A stretch of 64,000 bases of DNA from CAWKGC01 sp963849005. GTDB lineage: Bacteria; Pseudomonadota; Gammaproteobacteria; Burkholderiales; Usitatibacteraceae. Shown in pieces: positions 7,474 to 16,897 of the stretch. Every line of letters starts with the position of its first letter. The first letter of the stretch is position 1. The notes beneath the pieces were generated by a model. That model ran no database searches. It saw only the letters and a program-made list of their open reading frames with translations, and was not told the origin of the DNA. The translations under genes were made by a program, and so were the position numbers. The DNA lies in the NCBI GenBank assembly GCA_963849005.1, contig CAWKGC010000021.1, positions 310,001 through 374,000 on the forward strand, given 5' to 3'.

Positions 7474-10400
7474 CTATCTTTCCGTTGAACATGTGGAGGG
7501 CTCTGGGCACTTTGTCCAGCAGTGTGCATGCGCGGTTATGACGCAGTTGGTGCTAGGCGAACCGTCGGGGTTCCGACTACACGCTCTGTCAAAGTCTTGC
7601 AGGCACTGTCGAACGCATCGCGTCCATGGCGTCGGCGGAGTGAACCTACACGCGAGCGGGGCTGCCCGGCAGTAATAGGCGCTTGTTCCACCGCTCTCGG
7701 CACAGCGCTTGGCGTACCACTCACAGCTCTCGCTTGAGCCTCCCATGCCTGGGCTAAGCCCCTTTGGGTCCGAATAGTGGAGCGGGGAGTCATACACATA
7801 GGCGTAGGTATTGAGCCCGCCCTTGAGCCCGATTGGATCGCTCTCGATGTACCTACCGATAGCCGGGTCGTAATCCCTGAAGTAGTTGTAGTGCATGCCG
7901 CTCTCCGCATCGAAAACCTGACCCGGGAAGCGCAGGTTGTAGGTGAAGGCCTTGCCGTCCGCATCCGGGTCCTCGTCCGCCAAGTTTGCACCAAAGGCGT
8001 CCAGGTTGTCCCATGCCCACACCACCTTGTTGGCGGCGTCGCTGGTGGTGATCCTGCGCGGGCTGCCGATCTGGTCGGCGTAGACGTAGAAGACTTGCGA
8101 GGCGCCGGCCGTGGTCGTGCCGCCCGTCCCCCCGCCCGCACAAGGCGCGCTGCCGGCATTGAGGGTCATGTTGAGCCGGCTGCCGGTGGGAGGCGCCGAG
8201 CCCGTGAAGGTGAGCGTCACGGTCCCCTCCACCGTCATGCCCGGGGTTCCCGCGTCAGGGATCACCTCGGCGTAGGCGGACTTCTCGCTGAAGGTGTTGT
8301 CGCCCGCGGTCTCGAGATCGATCGATTGCGCCTGCTGGTTGATCTTCGTGATCGTGGCGCGGATTTTCATGCCGGTGCCTATGCCGGCCGTGCTCTTGAG
8401 GTAGAGCTTCACCGCGTTGCCCACGCGCAGCGGGTTGGTCGCGTTGGTGTAGCTGGTGGTGGCCAGTTGCGCGTTGGTCTGGCTGTTGTAGAGCGTGATC
8501 GTGCCCCCGCCCGTGCCGTTGTAGGCGAGCACGAACTTGATCGCAACGCCGGAGGCCCAGTTCACGTTGGCAATCGTCGCGAGCTGCCCGGACTGCTGGG
8601 TGTTGGCGCCGACCCCCCACTCCCAGTCGGCCGCCCCGGGCTTGCCGCTGCGCACCTCGAGGCGCTCGTTGGCCGCGAAGGCCGTGTAGCAGGTCGAGAT
8701 GTCGGTGGAAGGCGGCGGTTTCTTCAGCACCGCCACGGGGAGGTCTTCCAGCCACACAGTTTCCTGGTTCGGGGTTCCCGTGCCGTCGTATTCCCCGAGG
8801 AGGCGCCCGTTCTCGTCGAAGGCGTAGCGCGTGGTGAGCGTGGCGTTCACCTTCTGCACCCGCTGGCCAAGGCCGTTCACGGCGTAGGTCGTGAGGCCTG
8901 CGGCGCCGGTGTGGGTTTTCATGCGGGCGCGGTCGTCGTAGGTCCAGGTCTGCGTGCCGTCGTTGATGAGGTTGCCCATTGCGTCGAAGGTGTTGGTCCT
9001 GAAGCCCGAGACCGACAGCAGGCGGTTGGACGTTGCCTGCGTGGTGTAGGTGCGGCTCACTGTGCCCAGCGTTTGCGTCGTGCGGTTGCCGACAGCGTCG
9101 TAGGTCAGCGTCTGGTTGAGTGCTGCATCGCCGCCCGCGCCGACGCTCTGGCTGGTGAGGCGGTCGAGGAGGTCGTAGCCGTAGGTAAAACTCCGGGTCG
9201 GGTCGGTGTCGGTGATGCCCGTGATGCGGCTGGCAAGGTCGTAGGCCACCTGCCTGGCCGCTGAAGCGAGCGGGAACGCCGCAATCCGCCCGTCGGCATC
9301 GAATGTGCGCGTATAGGCCGTGCCGTTGCCCCAGGTCCAACTCTTCGCCGGGCCGAAGGGGTGATAGACGACGGTCGCGAGGATCGGCGTGTCGGCGGCA
9401 CTCCCCTGGCCCTTGAGCGTGATGGACGATATACGCCCGTTCAAGAACGCGTATCCGACCTTCGCGCCCGAGGGATAGGTCACCTCTGTCAGCCTGCCGC
9501 CCGGGGACCACGCATAACCTGTCGTGAGCGTGGCACCGGAGCCCGCATGCACCTGCGTGCGCGACGTGACGCGGCCGAGAGGGTCATAGCTCCAGTTCGT
9601 GCTGCCCGAGGCGTCCTGCAGCCCCGTAAGGCGGCCGATGCCGTTGGTTCCCTGGTCGTAGGTGAAGGCGATCGGCTTGGTCGGCCCAGGCAATCGAGGT
9701 CACGCGATTCAGGGCGTCGTAGGATAGACCGCAACCTTGCCGCGCGCATCGGTGCTGGTGGCGATGTTGCCGGCGGCGTCGAACGTGTTCACCGTCGTGC
9801 CGGTATCCGGCGAGACCTGCTGCTTCAGGTTGCCGAGCGCGTCGATCGTGTAGTTGGTCGTGTTGTTCCGCGGGTCGGTCACACTCACCAGCTGGTCGAG
9901 CGCGTTGTAGCCGTATCTCGTGATCCCGCTGCCGGGGTCGGTCACCGTCGTCAGGCGGTCGAGCGCGTCGTAAACGCTGGTCGTGGCCTTGCCCAGCGGG
10001 TCCGTCATGCCGGTCACGTTGCCGTTGTCGTCGCGCACGTAACTTGTCGTTTGCGTCGCGGCGCCGATGTCCTTCTTCAGCCGCGATATCACGTCGAACT
10101 CGCGCGATCTCGCCTGGCGCAAGGCGTTGGCCGGGTCGAAGACCTGTTCGGCCGTGCGGTTGCCCATCGCGTCCAGCGTGTAGTCGATGGCGTTGCCGAA
10201 GCTGTCGTCGATGCCGACGAGGCGCTTGGCGCCGTCGTACTGGTAGGCGACGAAGGAGGCGTCCGGCGCCGTCACGCGCGTGAGCTGGCCGATGCCGTCG
10301 TAGGTGTAGGTCGTGGTCTCCCCGGCGGTCGCGCGCGAGGTGAGGCGCTGCCTTGCGTCGTACGCGAGCGTGGTTGCGACACCGTTCGCGTCGACGATGC

Positions 10401-12382
10401 GGGTCGGCATGCCGTGCGCGTCGTAGAGTTGGTATTGCGTGACCTGCCCGAGCGCGTTGGTCATGGTCGCAAGATTGCCGGCAGCGTCGTAGCTGTAGGC
10501 CACGACATCGCTCAGGTCGGTGCGAGGGCCATCGAGCGGTGAGCGGCTGCCCGGCGGCGTTGTAGGTCCACGTCCAGGTGCGGGTGGCGTTGCTCGCCGT
10601 GTCGCGCACGGCCTTGGTGAGGACATTCCCCGCCGCGTCGTGCGTGGTCGTGGTTTCCCTTCCCGGCTCGGTTACCTTCGATGGCAGGCGGTAAACGGGA
10701 TTCCATTCGGTCGTGATGGTCCTCGCGAGCGCCGTGCCCGCGGCCTCGATGCGTTGCGTTTCGAGGTTGCGCTGAAGATCGTGGGTGTACTGCGTCCTGT
10801 TGCCGTTGTCGTCCGAGCGCTGCCGGATGTTGCCGTTGACGTCGTAAAGATAGTCCATCGCGGTGTACCCGCCGGGGTACTGGACGCTGGGCTGCCTGCG
10901 TTGCGACAACAGCCATGCCTTCGCGGTGTCGCTGAAAGAATAGTCGTAGGCCATGGCCGCGCCGAGGGGATCGGTCACGAGCGTCTGGGTCGATGCGGCC
11001 ACGGTGTACTTGTTCACGCCCCCGGCCAGTTCCGTGCTTCTCGCCTTGCCGGTCGCCGGGTCGTAGGAATAGGTCGCGACCCGCACGCCGCGCTCATCCG
11101 TGATGCCGGTCACGGCCCAGGGGAAATGTCGGCACCTCGTAGTGATAGCGTCGCGTGGTCGCATCGGGGTAGGTCACGACTTCGAGCGCGCTGCCGCCCG
11201 TGTACGCGTAGCTGAACACCAGGCCGCCCGGCGCGGTGATCGAGCTGATCTGCCCGTCGGGACGATAGGTGAATTGCAGCTGCCGGCCGTAGGGGTCGGT
11301 CACCGAGGCGAGCGACCCGGCAGCGTCGTAAGCGAGCGTCTGCGTGAGGCCCGCGCGATTGGTGATCGACTGCAGTTGGCCGGTGGCGGAGTAGGCCTCG
11401 ATCTCGTCGTCCGCGGTGCGGTAGCGCCAACCGGCCAGGGCGCCGCCACCATCCGTCAGCCGCTCGAGCTTGCCCTTCTCGAACGCGTTGGCCAGGACAT
11501 TGCCGGATTCGAGCTTGAACGACCGGGTGAGCCCGGTTTCGCGCTTGAGCGTGACCAGCGACAGGACCGGCGAACTGTAGGCCGTCAACGAGCGATGGTA
11601 ATGAAGCCGCCATCCCCGCCCGAGCGGCAACGTGAGCGGGTTGCTGTCCCCAAGCGCCAGCGGGGCGCCTTGCGCGTTGTAGTGCCGCGCGATGCGAAGC
11701 GGGAACGGCCCGGCCCCCGTGTAGTCGCTCTCCGTGAGCGTCTTGTCTCCGCTTCCGAGCGTGATGGGATTGCCGACACTCTTCTGCGGACATTCCGGGC
11801 AGTAGAGTTGCCGGCTGCACAAGGGGTCGCCATTGGAGTCGATGCCGCTATTCCATCCCGGCGGACAAGAGATTGCGCCTTCCGCCGGATACCCTGAATT
11901 GGGTCGGTTGCCGGGAGTCGCAACTGCCGGTGCTGCCAATGCGAAGAAAATTCATCGACGAAGAGCTGAGAGCCGCCGGCAGGTATACCCGTACCCGTCC
12001 CGAAAAAAACGGGCTCGAACGGGCCCGCGGCAAACGGTCCTTCGTGTCCGCATACCGTTCCTGCGAAATCCGCGCCCACAGGGTACGCGCACTTGAAATC
12101 GGCATAGCTCTGGGCAGCCGCAGACGCCGCATCGCCAAATGCACCTCCCCCTGGGAAATAGGTCGCGAATGTCCCGATCGGGTCGGGGGGGCGCCGGGGC
12201 TGGGAAGGGCCGAGGCAGGCTTCCGAGCCGGAAAACGATACCGGCGAAAGAATATAGCCCCCGCATTCGATGCCGGTGCCCCAGCAAGCCGTTTCATCCG
12301 CCATGGCTTGCGGAGCGGCGAGAAGGAACAATATCGAAGCGAGGGCCGCACGCAGCGCGCGGCCGATTGACTTGAGCATCAT
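7474..12382 (-). CDS. Secreted Rhs/YD-repeat polymorphic toxin-like protein with cysteine-rich tip (several frameshifts)
   Basis: Repaired length is about 1,630 residues. A signal peptide (ALASILFLLAAPQAMA, cleavage before DETACW) is followed by a variable head, then a DUF6531-like segment (NPITLGSGDKTLTESDY). Long YD/RHS repeats follow (Y-D-A-x-G-N, Y-D-x-L-x-R-L), then the RHS core (YADQIGSPR, YNYFRDYDPAIGRYIESDP). The last ~93 residues form a tip with 11 cysteines. About 210 residues with no YD pattern (8095-8718) interrupt the core between LEDLPVAVLKKP and VFYVYADQ. Reading frame changes occur near 11940, 11120, 10530, 9720 and 9690. Each side matches Rhs sequence, so I treat this as one gene. 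There are no VgrG, PAAR or TcB-like neighbours, and the Sec-type signal suggests export by the general pathway instead of type VI secretion. Likely role: contact-dependent competition, unproven. Confidence 0.8.
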
Positions 12383-12678
12383 TTGTTTCCCCGATTGCGC
12401 CGGGTTAGCTCTCGGCACAATCCGTCGTTTTGTTGCGGCATTGGATATAAGGACAATGCGGACGCGCGAAGCATCACTTCCCTTGTTCTTTCCCTTGCTC
12501 GGCGACCCTTCTTCATTTTGCCTTTCCCATCTATGGAGATTGACAATGTTCCAATGCGATCCCTAGAGAAATGTGAAAACGTCACAAATGATAGTGGACA
12601 TTCAGTAGCCGCGCCGAAAATGCTTTGTCGCCGCTGAATTGCGTAGGCTGACTTCCGCGAGTCCAAGGTGCGTCGGCT
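12383..12678. other. AT-richer intergenic region upstream of the Rhs gene
   Basis: This 296-base spacer separates the MFS gene's stop from the Rhs start, both on the minus strand. Base composition is lower in GC than the neighbours. It must hold the Rhs promoter, but I see no convincing -35/-10 pair. Short open frames here have no codon bias or motifs and I do not call them. Confidence 0.5.
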
Positions 12679-13857
12679 TTAGCGGCGCGTTGCCCGCACC
12701 GTCGCGATCGCCGCGAGCGAGGCGGCGGCGAGGATCGCGCTTGCGGTGAAGGTGGCCGCAGGCCCGGCGAAATGCCAGAGCACGCCGGCGAGCGTGCTGG
12801 CGAGAAGCATGGCGAGCCCCGACATCAGGTTGAAGAAACCAAATGCCGTGCCGCGCAGGTCCGCGGGCGCGACGTCCGCGACCATCGTGGAAAGCAGGCC
12901 CTGCGTGAGCCCCATGTGCAGGCCCCAGAACGCGATGCCGATGCCGGCCACCGCAAGCGAGCCCGCGCTTGCGAGAAGGATATCGGCGGCGATCAGCGCG
13001 AGGACACCCCAGCCGAGCAGCCGCGTGTGGCTCATCTTGTCGGCGAGCACGCCGACCGGGTAGGCGGAAAACGCGAACACGAGGCTCATCGCCACCAGCA
13101 CCAGCGGCGTCCAGGCAATCGGCAGCCCGAGGTCGGCCGCGCGCAGCACGAGGAAGGCCTCGCTGAAGCGCGCCAGCGTGAGCAGGGCACCGAGTGCCAC
13201 GACGCGCCAGTACGCGCGCCCCATCGATTTCAGCAGCGCCAGCGACAGCGGCGCGCGCGCGGCCGTCGCCTTGCCGGCGCGGTCCGGTTCGCGCACGCCG
13301 AAAATGATCAGCAGCACGCACAGCGCTGCCGGGACCGCGGCGACCCAGAACACGGCGCGGAAATCGTTCGACCACGCGATCATCAAGGCAATGGCGATGA
13401 GCGGCCCGGCGAAGGCGCCGACCGTGTCGAGCGACTGCCGCAGGCCGAAGGCGGCACCGCGCACTTCCGGGGGCACGAGGTCGGCGATCAGCGCATCGCG
13501 CGGCGCGCCGCGTATTCCCTTGCCGATGCGGTCCATGAAGCGCGCGCCGAACACCAGCCACGGCGTGGTCGCGAGCGCGAAGAGGGGCTTCGACGCCGCG
13601 CCGAGGCCGTATCCCGCGAGCACCAGCCACTTGCGCCGCCGCCAGCGGTCCGACAGCGCGCCGGAGAATACCTTGGCCACCATCGCGGTCGCCTCCGCCA
13701 CGCCCTCGATGAGGCCGACCACGATGGTGCTCGCGCCCAGCCCGGTGACGAGGTACACCGGCAGCAGGCTGTGGATCATCTCGGAGGAGACGTCCATCAA
13801 GAGGCTCACGAAGCCGAGGACCCAGATGCCTTTCGGGATGCGCTGGCCGTCCTTCAT
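12679..13857 (-). CDS. Major facilitator superfamily transporter
   Basis: About 392 residues with some 12 hydrophobic segments and the classical loop 2-3 signature GALSDRWRRRKWLVLAGYG, repeated in weaker form after helix 8 (GVLADKMSHTRLLGWG). It belongs to the MFS_1 group. The stretch MDVSSEMIHSLLPVYLV near the N-terminus is typical of a widespread uncharacterised subgroup, and the substrate is unknown. I start it at ATG 13857, which overlaps a TGA (13856-13854). However, the same frame continues upstream without a stop into the C-terminal helical region of queG. Either the two are fused or another single-base error hides the queG stop. As separate genes they would be translationally coupled. 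Confidence 0.82.
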   Translation of the reverse strand: MKDGQRIPKGIWVLGFVSLLMDVSSEMIHSLLPVYLVTGLGASTIVVGLIEGVAEATAMVAKVFSGALSDRWRRRKWLVLAGYGLGAASKPLFALATTPWLVFGARFMDRIGKGIRGAPRDALIADLVPPEVRGAAFGLRQSLDTVGAFAGPLIAIALMIAWSNDFRAVFWVAAVPAALCVLLIIFGVREPDRAGKATAARAPLSLALLKSMGRAYWRVVALGALLTLARFSEAFLVLRAADLGLPIAWTPLVLVAMSLVFAFSAYPVGVLADKMSHTRLLGWGVLALIAADILLASAGSLAVAGIGIAFWGLHMGLTQGLLSTMVADVAPADLRGTAFGFFNLMSGLAMLLASTLAGVLWHFAGPAATFTASAILAAASLAAIATVRATRR

Positions 13858-14931
13858 CGGCGGCCTTTCCTGCGCCAGCGCCCATCGAACATGCTCGCGC
13901 ACCAGTGGCGAGGGATGGTCCTCGCGTGCCGCAAGCGCTGCAAGGATGGTCGCCGCCCGCGGCTGCGCGGAGGCGAGCGCATTGCCCAGCGCCACGGCGA
14001 TGTTGCGCAGCCACCGCTCGTGGCCGATGCGGCGTATCGCGCTGCCCTCCAAACGCCGGTCGAATTCCTCCTCCTCCACGCGAACAGGCCGACGAGCGCG
14101 GCGTCATCGAGGCCGTTGCGCGCCGCGAAGTCCGGGTCGCCGGCGTCCTGCGCGAACTTGTTCCAGGGGCACGCGAGCTGGCAGTCGTCGCAACCGTAGA
14201 TGCGATTGCCCATCAGCGGGCGCAGCTCCTCGGGGATCGCGCCGTGGTGCTCGATGGTGAGGTAGGACACGCAGCGGCGCGCGTCGAGCTGGTAGGGCGC
14301 GACGATGGCCTGCGTCGGGCAGATCTCGAGGCATTTCTCGCACGTGCCGCAATGCTCGCTCACCGGCGCATCGGCACGGCAGCGGCAGGTCGGTGAAGAG
14401 CTCGCCCAGGAAGAACATCGAGCCGGCATCGCGCGTAAGCAGCAGCGTGTGCTTGCCCCTCCAGCCGAGCCCCGCCTTCCGTGCCAGCGCCACTTCCATC
14501 ACCGGCGCGCTGTCGGTGAAGGCGCGGTAGCGGAATTCCCCGACCTCGGCCGTGATGCGGTCGGCGAGCGATTGCAGCTTCGCGCGCAGCACCTTGTGGT
14601 AGTCGCGGCCGAGCGCATAGCGGGAAATGAAGGCGCTGTCGGCATCGTCGAGCACATCCCAGCTGTCGCGCGTACCGGCCGCCCGGTAGTCCAGCCGCGC
14701 GGTGACGATGCGCACGGTGCCGGGCACCAGTTGCGCGGGCTTCGCCCGGCCCGCGCCATGGCGTGCCATATAATCCATCTCGCCGTGCCAGCCGCGATCG
14801 AGCCAGCCGAGCAGGTGCGCTTCCTCGGCGGCGAGGTCGGTGTCGCTGATGCCGACTTCGCGAAAACCGAGTTCGCGGCCCCACTGCTTGATGCGATGCG
14901 CGAGGCCGGCCATGTCTTGCAAACCGTTCAT
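13854..14931 (-). CDS. queG: Epoxyqueuosine reductase QueG (frameshifted)
   Basis: QueG reduces epoxyqueuosine to queuosine in the tRNA wobble base, using cobalamin and two 4Fe-4S clusters. The N-terminus (MNGLQDMAGLAHRIKQWGRE) and the DUF1730 region (YHKVLRAKLQSLADRI, AFTDSAPVMEVALARKAGLGW) are intact. The ferredoxin-like cluster motifs CGTCEKCLEICPTQAI and CDDCQLACPWNKFA follow, then the HEAT-like tail RWLRNIAVALGNALA. Two frame changes are needed, near 14377 and 14080. The end is uncertain because the tail frame runs on into the MFS gene. It diverges from tsaE, 41 bases away. The partner tgt of the same pathway lies at 32306. Confidence 0.9.
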
Positions 14932-14972
14932 GCGCCCATCGTAGCGCACGGCACTTCCCGACTTCCCGGCCC

Positions 14973-15453
14973 ATGACCCACCTTGCCGCCATCCTCCCCG
15001 ACGAAGCCGCCACCCATGCGCTCGGTGCCGCGCTGGCGAAATCGATCGAGCCGGGGCTGACGGTTTTCCTGCACGGCGAACTGGGAGCGGGCAAGACCAC
15101 GCTGGTGCGCGCGGTGCTCCGGGGGCTGGGGTACGAGGGCCGCGTGAAAAGCCCGACTTACGCCCTGGTTGAACTTTACGACGTTTCGAGGTTACACTTA
15201 TATCACTTTGATTTTTATAGGTTCCGCGACCCACGAGAATGGATAGCAGCGGGCTTCGCAGAGAATTTCGGCGGACGCAATGTCTGCCTGGTGGAGTGGC
15301 CGGAAAAGGCCGCGGGATCACTGCCGCCGCAAGACCTCGATGTGTTCCTCGATTTCCAGGATGCGGGGCGCGTAGTTCGATTGGATTCGCTGCACGCCGC
15401 AGGGCGAGCGCGTGCTCGCTTCGCTGCGTTCGCACTTCCCCGTCGATCGCTGA
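14973..15453 (+). CDS. tsaE: tRNA threonylcarbamoyladenosine biosynthesis ATPase TsaE (one frameshift)
   Basis: It carries the TsaE Walker A motif HGELGAGKTTLVRAVLRGLG and the family signatures VKSPTYALVELY, LYHFDFYR and LVEWPEKA. TsaE works with TsaB and TsaD in making t6A37. An extra C near 15393 breaks the frame; removing it gives the ordinary C-terminus TPQGERVLASLRSHFPVDR and a stop at 15451-15453. As written, the frame instead runs straight into the amidase, so the apparent fusion is an artefact in my view. It is first in a tsaE-amidase-mutL-miaA arrangement familiar from many Proteobacteria. Confidence 0.9.
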
Positions 15454-15461
15454 TCGCGCCG

Positions 15462-16893
15462 TTGCTCGCGCTGTGGCTGGCGTTCGCCGGCCCCGTGGCG
15501 TTCGCCGCGCAGACGATCATCTCGACCCGCGTGTGGCCCGCGAACGAATACACGCGCGTCACGTTCGAGTCCACCGCCCCGCTCAAGCACCAGACCTTCT
15601 TCGTCAAGGATCCCGACCGCTTCGTGATCGAGATCGAAGGCGTGGAGGCCGGCGAGGAACTGAAGGCGCTCGCCACCCGCGTGCGCGAGGACGACCCCTA
15701 CATCAAGCTGGTGCGCGTCGCGCGCAACCGGCCCGGCGTGGTGCGCGTGGTGTTCGACCTCAAGACCGGGGTGAAGCCCTCGGTCTTCGCGCTGGCGCCC
15801 GTGGGCGAATACAGGCACCGCCTGGTGCTCGACATCTATCCGGAGAAGCCGATCGATCCGCTGCTGGCGCTGCTCAAGCCGGGCGAGCGCCCCGGGCTGC
15901 GCCTCGAGTACGACAGTGGCCGAGGCCGCCAAGCCGGGCGCGGCGGACGAGATCGCGAAGCTCAGGGATTTCGTCGGACCGCCTGCGCCGGCCCTCGCTG
16001 CCGCTCCTGCCGCGCCGGCCGGTCCAGGTGGCGAAGGTGGACGTGCCGGCAGCTGCCGCGACCGGCAAGCGTGAAGGCCGACACCAGGGCTGCGGCGAAG
16101 ACCGCCGAAGAACGGTGCGCATGGTGATCGTCGCGATCGATGCCGGGCACGGCGGCGAGGATCCGGGCGCGCGCGGGCGCGGCGGCACCCACGAGAAGGA
16201 CGTCACGCTCGCGATCGCAAAGCGCCTCAAGGCGCAAATCGACCTGGAGCCGAACATGCGCGCCGTGCTCACCCGCGACGGCGACTACTTCATCCCGCTC
16301 GGCGAGCGCGTGGCCAAGGCGCGGCGCGTGCAGGCCGACCTGTTCGTCTCGGTGCACGCCGATGCCTTCGTGCAGCCGCACGCGCGCGGCTCCTCGGTGT
16401 TCGCGCTATCGGAAAGGAGCGCGACCTCGGCGGCGGCGCGCTGGCTGGCGCAGCGCGAGAACGAGTCCGACCTCATCGGCGGCGTGAACCTGAACGTGAA
16501 GGACGCCAACCTCGCGCGCACGCTGCTCGACCTTTCGCAGACGGCGACCATCAACGATTCGCTGAAGCTCGGCAAATCGGTGCTCTCGGGCCTGGGCGAC
16601 GTGAACAAGCTGCACAAGCCCTCGGTGGAGCAGGCCGGCTTCGCGGTGCTGAAGGCGCCCGACATTCCCTCGATCCTGGTCGAGACCGCGTTCATCTCCA
16701 ATCCCGCGGAAGAAAAGCGCCTCGCCGACCCGGCCTACCAGGAGCAGATGGCCAACGCGATCGTGGTCGGCATTCGCGGCTACCTTGCGCAGAACCCGCC
16801 GCTCGCGCGGAACAAGATGGCCGGGGCGGACGAGCCCTCGCTTCCCATGCGAGCGCCCCGGCGGTCGCGGTCGTGCCGGCGCGCAAGCGCTAG
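15462..16893 (+). CDS. N-acetylmuramoyl-L-alanine amidase, AMIN + Amidase_3 (AmiB/AmiC-type, frameshifted)
   Basis: This periplasmic zinc amidase cleaves peptide cross-links from septal murein. After a signal-like stretch (LLALWLAFAGPVAFAAQ) comes an AMIN domain (STRVWPANEYTRVTFEST, FVIEIEGVE). A proline/alanine-rich linker follows, then the catalytic domain with zinc ligands in AIDAGHGGEDPGARG, HEKDVTLAIA and SVHADAF and the catalytic glutamate in ILVETAFISN. The linker (15910-16120) needs about four single-base corrections, and one more near 16850 gives the end ASAPAVAVVPARKR at 16891-16893. The start is unclear: no ATG is in frame. TTG 15462 is the first plausible codon, though the basic n-region lies just upstream. 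LysM repeats are absent. Confidence 0.82.
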
Positions 16894-16897
16894 CATT

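Noticed and set aside
12383..12637. Open frame of 84 codons in the Rhs upstream region
   Set aside because: No ribosome site, codon bias or recognisable motif; it lies in an AT-richer spacer.
14973..16127. Apparent TsaE-amidase fusion protein in one reading frame
   Set aside because: Deleting one C near 15393 restores the normal TsaE C-terminus and stop; the fusion then disappears and the usual two-gene order remains.
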